From CALDTK01 sp041744755 (GTDB lineage Bacteria > Bacteroidota > Bacteroidia > Chitinophagales > Saprospiraceae): 64,000 nt of DNA. The stretch lies in the NCBI GenBank assembly GCA_041744755.1, contig JBGTKC010000074.1, positions 1 to 64,000 on the forward strand, written 5' to 3'. Below, piece after piece: positions 58,558 to 64,000 of this stretch; the first letter of the stretch is position 1; each line of letters starts with the position of its first letter. The notes beneath the pieces were generated by a model, which was not told the origin of the DNA, ran no database searches, and saw nothing but the letters and a program-made list of their open reading frames with translations. Made by a program: the position numbers and the translations under genes.

Positions 58558-61500
58558 GCGTGTCGAACCTGAGCCGTCGCATCCCGGCGCTCCCCTTGCC
58601 CCGACTCAACCCCGCTCAGCTCCGTTGATTGTGTGTTCTGGAGCGCGAGCATCCGACTGGCTAGCCCCTCCACGCGCCTGAGGCGGGCAACGAGTGCCGG
58701 GACGTGTAGCGGCTTGGTCATAAAGTCGTCCATCCCGGCGGCTAGGCACTCTACTCTCCCCTCCTCGCTCGCGTTGGCGGTAAGCGCACAGATCGTCACC
58801 GGTCGCTCGAAATATCGCTTGCGGATCTCACGCGTGGCCTGGAGTCCGTCCATCTCCGGCATGTGGATATCCATGAGGATCAGATCGTATGCCTCAGCCG
58901 CGAAACGCTCGATGGCCAGGCGCCCGTTTTCCACCCAGTCCGCGGTGTAGCCCAGTTTCGTCAACACCGTAAGGATCAACATCTTGTTCATGAGGTTGTC
59001 CTCCGCCACGAGGATCCGTAGGGGGTGCTCGGCTGCGAGGTCAAAGAATACTGGCCTCGCGTTCGCCGGCTCCTTGGCCTGCGCAGCTGGAGGCGGAAAC
59101 GCGTCTGCGTCGCCTCCGTCCACGCTTGGCCCCGCGGCGTCGGCTCGTTCCCCATGCGGGGATGATGCGCATTCCGATGGGCGCTGGTCCCGCTCGCGCT
59201 GCTCCGCCCTCTCCCGCCGCCAGGCGCGAGCGAGATCGACGAGCTGACTCGGGCTCAGCGGGTAGGCTACGCTTTGTTCACCAGCTTGTAGCTCGAGCCA
59301 GGCGCTGTGTTGCTCCGAGCGGACGATGGCGATCGTAGCTCCGATTTCGCTAAATCGACGATAGAGCGCGTTTTGCCGAAAGGCGCCCAAATCTGCCACG
59401 CCCGTGAAACCGTAGACCAGGATATCTCCGGGCAGGACCTCGTCGGCGCTGGCGGGGATGACGAAGTGGCCATCGCTGAACAGGCGGTGCAGTTGTGATT
59501 CAAAACCCATCTGCGTGCTCGCGGGCCATATCCTTAACTGGTCCTCCCGCCGGACCAGCGCGCATTGGGCTGCGTACCTCACCACCGGACGCACGGGAAT
59601 CTGAAGCGAGAAAACCGATCCCTTCCCGTAGGTAGACTCAAGGTTCACCTCCCCGCCGAGACACTCGGCGTAAGTACGGACGATGGTGAGCCCGAGCCCG
59701 GTCCCGCCGAAGCGTCGCGTGTTGGAGTTGTCGGCCTGCTCGAACACCTCGAAGATGCGGCGGTAGTTCTCGGGCTCTATGCCGATGCCGGTATCCGAAA
59801 TTCGGACGGTGAGTAAATCCTGGTTCCCTGCGCTCGCGGGGTCGTAGTCTACGTCCAGTCGGACGGTCCCGCTGGCGGTGAATTTGATCGCGTTGTCGAG
59901 CAAGTGGCGGAGTGCACTACGTAGCTTCTGGGCATCCGTGGTAACGTGGGTCGGGAGGGAGGCCACGTCGTAGGCGAAGAAGAGACCCTTGTCGAAGGCA
60001 TGGTCGCTATGGCCGACGATGAGCTCGTGGATGAGCTCGGAAAGGTTCGTGAGGGTATCGCGCCGTTTGACCGTTCCGTTGTCGATCTCGGCGAAGTCGA
60101 GAATATCGCCGACGATGGCGTGGAGGGAGTTGCCCCCGCGCTGGATAGCTCCGGCGAAGTTGCGCTGCTCCGAGGAGAGCTCCGACTCGAGGAGGAGGTT
60201 ACTCATCCCGAGTACGGCGTTGAGGGGCGTGCGAATCTCGTGGCTCATGTTGGCGAGGAACATGGATTTCGCCGCGCTGGCCTTTTGGGCTTTGTCCTGC
60301 GCGATCTGTAGGTCGTGCGTTCGCTCAGCGACGAGGTTCTCGAGCTCCCGGGCGAGCGTGCGCTGGCGTAGGGTATACACGGAGACGATCGCGAAAGCGA
60401 CGAGCGAGGTCAGCAACACGATCACGATGATCCCGAAGGCCGACGTCCACCAGAATGGCATCACGCGTACCGATTGCGTGTGCACGCTTGCGCTAAAACC
60501 CTTCTCCCGGGAGATAACCCGGATCGAGAACTCGAAGTCGCCGGGTAGCAGGGGGGCGAACACCGCGAGACCGGAGACCGTGCGTGCGGGGCGTACTGTG
60601 ACGCCGTCCAGCGTGAAGCCGGCAACCAGGTGGTCGGGTGCGAATCCCGGCAGGGAGTAGTGGACGTAGAGGCTGTCGCCTTGCCATAGGCTCAGGCGCT
60701 GCCCAGGTACTGCTCGGGCACCGAACAGCTTGCCGGCGTGCGTACTGAAGATGATCCCCGGGCGAAGCGGCAGGAAGTCCTGGGTCGGGTTCTGGAGCCT
60801 GATCACGCGACCACCGTTGAGAAGGACGAGCTCCTCCGCAGCTAGGGTAGTGAGTCCACGGGGTTGAAAGTCTAATGAGGCCCAGTTGTGCATGCCCTCC
60901 ACCGTGTGAAGGTTGCCATCGCGTAAGAAATATGCCCCCTGGCCCTGGACCGTGAACCAGAGCCCACCGCCGGCAGGCTTCACGCTCCGTATATCGGCGT
61001 CGAGGAGGTCGTGCGGCATCGGTACGTTGGAGTAGCCGTGCCCCCGTTGCCACTGCAACAGCCCCCTACTCGTCGCGATGTAGATGACGGAATCACTGAG
61101 GGGGGCGATCTCGTGAATCTCGAAGCCTTGGTGGCTGGCCGCCGTCTCGATACGGCCCTCGAGCTTCATCCAGATATTGTGGCTCTCGAAGAAGTAGTGT
61201 AGCGGAGAGGCACCCCGGCGCGAGGCGGCGTAGAGCCTCCCGGCAGGCGCCCGACGTATGCACGCTACGGATCCCTCGAGACCGGTAGAGTCAAGTTGTA
61301 AGGCGCTGCCCTCGGGGGTGATCTTGACGAGGCCAGAGTTGCGTCCGGAACTAGAGTTGAACGTCGCCCACAGCACGTCCTGGCTGACGAAGAGGTCGGA
61401 GAACTCCATGCCGTACCCCACGACGGACGACAACTGATCGGGTGGGCCGTCGCCATTGAGCGCCAGGACGCGACCATCCGAGGTCCCGACCACGATGCGC

Positions 61501-62681
61501 TCGTCGAAGGCCGCTACGCAGGTAGGGACGCTATTGCGCATGTAATTGTCGAACGTAGGCCAACTGCGCTCGGGCTTGGTGTCCTTCGCGGCGTTCATCT
61601 CGAAGATCCGGACGGCGTCGGGCTGCCCGACTACGAGCTTTGCGCCGGCCGATCCGATCGCGCTCGTGAATGAGGCGTCGAGGCGGATTGGCGTGACTAC
61701 GTTCGGTAGGCACTCCACGGTGACGACGCCGGTTTGCGTGCGGACGATCGCCCGTGACCCGATACTGTAGAAGCTAGCCGCCCCACCGATGGCCACGGGT
61801 GAGGTCCGCTGCGCGTCCGCTCCCCCGAAGGGGATCACCTGCCAGGAAGCCTCGCCCTGCAGGTCGCGGGAGCGTAGCGGCCGTCCGGGATCCAGGGACA
61901 TCAGTTGGTTGCCGACCACCGTGACGTCGGCTCCGGGCGGGACCTCTACGACGTTCCGCAAGCGGAACTTCTCCGCCCGGTCGGGCTGCAGCGCGTATAC
62001 CGTCCGGTCGCCCCGGAACAAAATGTTGCCGCTTGCAGTCGTGGCAATCGGCACGATGTCATTCAGGCCTTCGGGGAGGTGGGCGATCACCTGTCGGCCT
62101 TGCCCGACGGCAAAGACCGCGCCTTGGGCGTCTGCCACGAACGCGCCCTTCGGAGACACCCCCAGGAGGCGCATCGGCACCGACGTCGTCGCGTGGAATA
62201 ATCCTCCTTCGCTCACCATGATTGTGCGGTCGGTCTCCAGGACAACCTCGGGGTAGCCTCGTCTGCCGGACTGCTCGTCGCTGAGTAGGTAGGTGGCGCG
62301 CGTAATCTCGTGCGGACGACTGAGTTTTCCGATAGTCACGCGCTGCGCCGGAGCCCGAAACCGCCACTCGAACGTGAATACCTCCGTGGCGTTAGCCAGC
62401 AGCAACTCCCCCGAGAGCGTAGGCAGGATGCGTTCGTCTACGGCGAGGCGATGACTGGTTTGCCAGGTCTCGCCGTCGTGGACCAGCAGCATCGCGATGC
62501 TATCACACCCCGTCAGGATAAACATCCCACCCCTGGGGCCGTGGTAGATCCCCAAGACATCCGCGGTGGGCACCCGCAATTCGTCTAGGCGGTGAGCGAC
62601 GATAGATTGCGCCAGCACGCCGGAGTTTACGAGGGTGGCAACGCCGAGCAACAGGCTGTAACGCCGTAGGAGAAACCGCAT
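58554..62681 (-). CDS. Large hybrid two-component sensor kinase
   Basis: This 1375-residue protein has a signal peptide (RYSLLLGVATLVNSGVLAQ), a periplasmic beta-propeller-like sensor of ~700 residues, a Y_Y_Y-type domain (FAPDHLVAGFTLDGVTVRPARTVSGLAVFAPLLPGDFEFSIRV), one membrane helix (AFGIIVIVLLTSLVAFAIV), a coiled coil, a HisKA domain with the phosphorylated His (MFLANMSHEIRTPLNAVLG) and a HATPase with DTGIG and GGTGLGLTIV. A receiver domain (ILVAEDNLMNKMLILT, with Asp in LILMDIHMP) closes the chain. No DNA-binding domain is present, unlike the usual HTCS proteins. A hairpin motif with swapped stem is at 59370-59384. Confidence 0.92.
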   Translation of the reverse strand: MRFLLRRYSLLLGVATLVNSGVLAQSIVAHRLDELRVPTADVLGIYHGPRGGMFILTGCDSIAMLLVHDGETWQTSHRLAVDERILPTLSGELLLANATEVFTFEWRFRAPAQRVTIGKLSRPHEITRATYLLSDEQSGRRGYPEVVLETDRTIMVSEGGLFHATTSVPMRLLGVSPKGAFVADAQGAVFAVGQGRQVIAHLPEGLNDIVPIATTASGNILFRGDRTVYALQPDRAEKFRLRNVVEVPPGADVTVVGNQLMSLDPGRPLRSRDLQGEASWQVIPFGGADAQRTSPVAIGGAASFYSIGSRAIVRTQTGVVTVECLPNVVTPIRLDASFTSAIGSAGAKLVVGQPDAVRIFEMNAAKDTKPERSWPTFDNYMRNSVPTCVAAFDERIVVGTSDGRVLALNGDGPPDQLSSVVGYGMEFSDLFVSQDVLWATFNSSSGRNSGLVKITPEGSALQLDSTGLEGSVACIRRAPAGRLYAASRRGASPLHYFFESHNIWMKLEGRIETAASHQGFEIHEIAPLSDSVIYIATSRGLLQWQRGHGYSNVPMPHDLLDADIRSVKPAGGGLWFTVQGQGAYFLRDGNLHTVEGMHNWASLDFQPRGLTTLAAEELVLLNGGRVIRLQNPTQDFLPLRPGIIFSTHAGKLFGARAVPGQRLSLWQGDSLYVHYSLPGFAPDHLVAGFTLDGVTVRPARTVSGLAVFAPLLPGDFEFSIRVISREKGFSASVHTQSVRVMPFWWTSAFGIIVIVLLTSLVAFAIVSVYTLRQRTLARELENLVAERTHDLQIAQDKAQKASAAKSMFLANMSHEIRTPLNAVLGMSNLLLESELSSEQRNFAGAIQRGGNSLHAIVGDILDFAEIDNGTVKRRDTLTNLSELIHELIVGHSDHAFDKGLFFAYDVASLPTHVTTDAQKLRSALRHLLDNAIKFTASGTVRLDVDYDPASAGNQDLLTVRISDTGIGIEPENYRRIFEVFEQADNSNTRRFGGTGLGLTIVRTYAECLGGEVNLESTYGKGSVFSLQIPVRPVVRYAAQCALVRREDQLRIWPASTQMGFESQLHRLFSDGHFVIPASADEVLPGDILVYGFTGVADLGAFRQNALYRRFSEIGATIAIVRSEQHSAWLELQAGEQSVAYPLSPSQLVDLARAWRRERAEQRERDQRPSECASSPHGERADAAGPSVDGGDADAFPPPAAQAKEPANARPVFFDLAAEHPLRILVAEDNLMNKMLILTVLTKLGYTADWVENGRLAIERFAAEAYDLILMDIHMPEMDGLQATREIRKRYFERPVTICALTANASEEGRVECLAAGMDDFMTKPLHVPALVARLRRVEGLASRMLALQNTQSTELSGVESGQGERRDATAQVRHA
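59370..59384 (+). repeat. GTTTT-GCC-GAAA-GGC hairpin motif, in hybrid kinase
   Basis: A swapped-stem copy antisense to the gene, read as Ala-Phe-Arg-Gln-Asn between the HATPase and receiver domains. Confidence 0.87.
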
Positions 62682-62754
62682 CGAGAACCCAGCGCTACAA
62701 CAAGCATACCAGGCAGTCGATCCGCGATCATACCTAAAATCTGGTAGGCCACAC

Positions 62755-64000
62755 CTATTCGAAAATCTCCGCGACGCTGGCGATGGCTTCGCCGAGCCCC
62801 TCGGGCCTACTCCCGCCGGCCGAGGCAAAGAAGGCCTGCCCGCCGCCGCCGCCGCCGATGTGCGCCGCCAGAGTCTTCACGACCTGCCCGGCGTGGAAGC
62901 CCTCGCGTGTCGTGAGCGCCTTCGAGATCGCCACCATGAGCTGCGGCTTGCCAGCACTAACGAAGCCGACTACCACTACGGCAGGCGAGAGTTGGTCCTC
63001 GATTTGGAAAGCCAGCGATTTGGCCGCCTTCGCGTCCTCGAGCGCGAGTTTGGCGGCAACCAAGCGGTAGCCGTCGCGCGCGACCGCCCCCGCGACTAGG
63101 TCCTTCGCGGCTTCGTTGGCCTGCTCCTGGTGTAGACGCTCGATCTCCCTGCGGGCGGCGCGCAACTCCTCTTGGATTGCCTCGACCTGCGTCAAGACGT
63201 CGATTGGGTTCTTGAGACTCTCCCGCACCGCAGAGAGGACGCTCAGCTGCTCTCGCACGTAGGCATCCGCTCCCTCCGCGGTGATCGCCTCGATACGGCG
63301 GATCCCGGCCGCTACAGCGCCCTCGGAGATGATCCGGAACTGTCCGATGCTACCGGTATTCGCGACGTGCGTCCCTCCGCAGAGCTCGCGGGAGTAGTCC
63401 GCGTCAAACGTGATCATCCGGACGCTTTCGCCGTACTTCTCGCCGAATAGCATCGTGGCACCGGCGGCTGCGGCCTCGGCAATCGGGATGGCGCGGGCCT
63501 CCTCGAGCGCGATCGTCTGGCGGATGCGCACGTTGACGATCTCCTCGACGCGGGCGAGCTCGCCGTCGCTCACCTTCGAAAAATGACTGAAGTCAAACCT
63601 GAGGTAGTCGCCGTTGACGAGGCTGCCACGCTGCTGGACGTGGGGGCCGAGCACCTCGCGCAACGCAGCCTGCAGCAGGTGAGTCGCGGTGTGGTTGCGT
63701 TCGGTGCGCGCCCGCAGAGCCGCGTTCACCTGGGCCACGACAGGTGCGGAGGGTTTTGCCGGAAGGCGATCCACCGTGAGCACGAGCAGGTCGTTGTCGC
63801 GCGTCGTATTCAGGACCTCGATTACCTCCCCGCCGACGGTCAGCTGCCCCCGGTCACCGACCTGCCCCCCGCCTTCAGCGTAGAAAGGAGACTCGGTAAG
63901 TACGACCTGGTGGGCTTTGCCCTTCTTCGTCGTGAGAGAGCGAAACCTCAATATCCCCACGTCCCCCCGCTCCAGATGGTCGTAGCCCACGAACCGCGCC
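62755..64000 (-). CDS. alaS: Alanyl-tRNA synthetase, C-terminal part (runs off the window)
   Basis: The frame enters from the right edge and stops at 62755, covering about 415 C-terminal residues. It contains the editing domain with NHTATHLLQAALREVLG (HxxxH) and SRELCGGTHVANTG (Cys and His of the zinc site), a coiled coil and the C-Ala domain (VKTLAAHIGGGGGGQAFFASAGG). The N-terminal aminoacylation domain is outside the window. A hairpin motif with loop GGAA is at 63753-63767. Confidence 0.96.
   Translation of the reverse strand, partial: ARFVGYDHLERGDVGILRFRSLTTKKGKAHQVVLTESPFYAEGGGQVGDRGQLTVGGEVIEVLNTTRDNDLLVLTVDRLPAKPSAPVVAQVNAALRARTERNHTATHLLQAALREVLGPHVQQRGSLVNGDYLRFDFSHFSKVSDGELARVEEIVNVRIRQTIALEEARAIPIAEAAAAGATMLFGEKYGESVRMITFDADYSRELCGGTHVANTGSIGQFRIISEGAVAAGIRRIEAITAEGADAYVREQLSVLSAVRESLKNPIDVLTQVEAIQEELRAARREIERLHQEQANEAAKDLVAGAVARDGYRLVAAKLALEDAKAAKSLAFQIEDQLSPAVVVVGFVSAGKPQLMVAISKALTTREGFHAGQVVKTLAAHIGGGGGGQAFFASAGGSRPEGLGEAIASVAEIFE
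63753..63767 (+). repeat. GTTTT-GCC-GGAA-GGC hairpin motif, in alaS
   Basis: A swapped-stem copy with loop GGAA, antisense to alaS and read as Leu-Pro-Ala-Lys-Pro. Confidence 0.87.

Overview
The window looks like chromosome of a GC-rich member of the Bacteroidota, most likely Saprospiria (Lewinella-like). The evidence is a gliding-motility/type IX secretion C-terminal sorting domain (CHU_C type), TonB-dependent receptors with carboxypeptidase-regulatory N-terminal domains, LytS/LytTR signalling pairs, an HU-CCDC81/SPOR-like protein, and the order tRNA-Thr, tRNA-Tyr, tRNA-Gly, tRNA-Thr, tuf, tRNA-Trp, secE, nusG, rplK, rplA, rplJ, rplL, rpoB, rpoC. Species cannot be fixed from sequence reading alone.

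Layout. 1-6 kb: the end of a TPR-like gene, an FMN-binding flavoprotein, a MarC-type membrane protein, a very large secreted protein of unknown function and a beta-barrel protein. 6-10 kb: a thiamin-type TonB receptor behind a TPP riboswitch, a NadR-like P-loop kinase and a conserved acidic protein. 10-15 kb: a lower-GC metal-handling island with a permease remnant, a HupE/UreJ-type membrane protein, a His-rich lipoprotein, a TonB receptor and a second His-rich membrane-anchored protein. 15.6-23 kb: the GTPases era and der, rfbC and rfbD, a type IX-secreted protein and riboflavin synthase. 23-27.7 kb: YjbQ, an NmrA-like oxidoreductase, two broken genes (a GT39-type glycosyltransferase and a YdeI-like protein with a CDGSH tail), a glycerol facilitator and an ArsC-like phosphatase. 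27.9-41.6 kb: the transcription/translation super-operon on the minus strand. 41.8-47.4 kb: two hibernation-factor paralogues, a XerC/D recombinase, rpsU, pdxJ, a CPBP protease, cdsA and psd. 47.6-50.7 kb: a LytTR regulator, a double-glycine peptide and a TPR histidine kinase, which may form a peptide signalling cassette. 50.7-64 kb: a potassium channel, DoxX, a flavoprotein, kdsA, envelope proteins, hemL, a giant hybrid histidine kinase and the 3' part of alaS.

The strongest unexplained signal is a 15-base motif, G-TTTT followed by a 3-bp hairpin with a GNAA loop (most often GTTTTGGCGAAAGCC). By eye there are 25 perfect-stem copies in 64 kb, on both strands, in spacers and inside genes in every reading frame. 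The stem varies by compensatory pairs (GGC/GCC, GCC/GGC, GAC/GTC, CGC/GCG) and the loop varies only at its second base (GAAA, GGAA, GTAA, GCAA). This is selection on a folded single-stranded form, not on protein, and it resembles in density the uptake-signal or REP-type elements of other phyla. The second candidate novelty is the regulator-peptide-kinase cassette at 47.6-50.7 kb.
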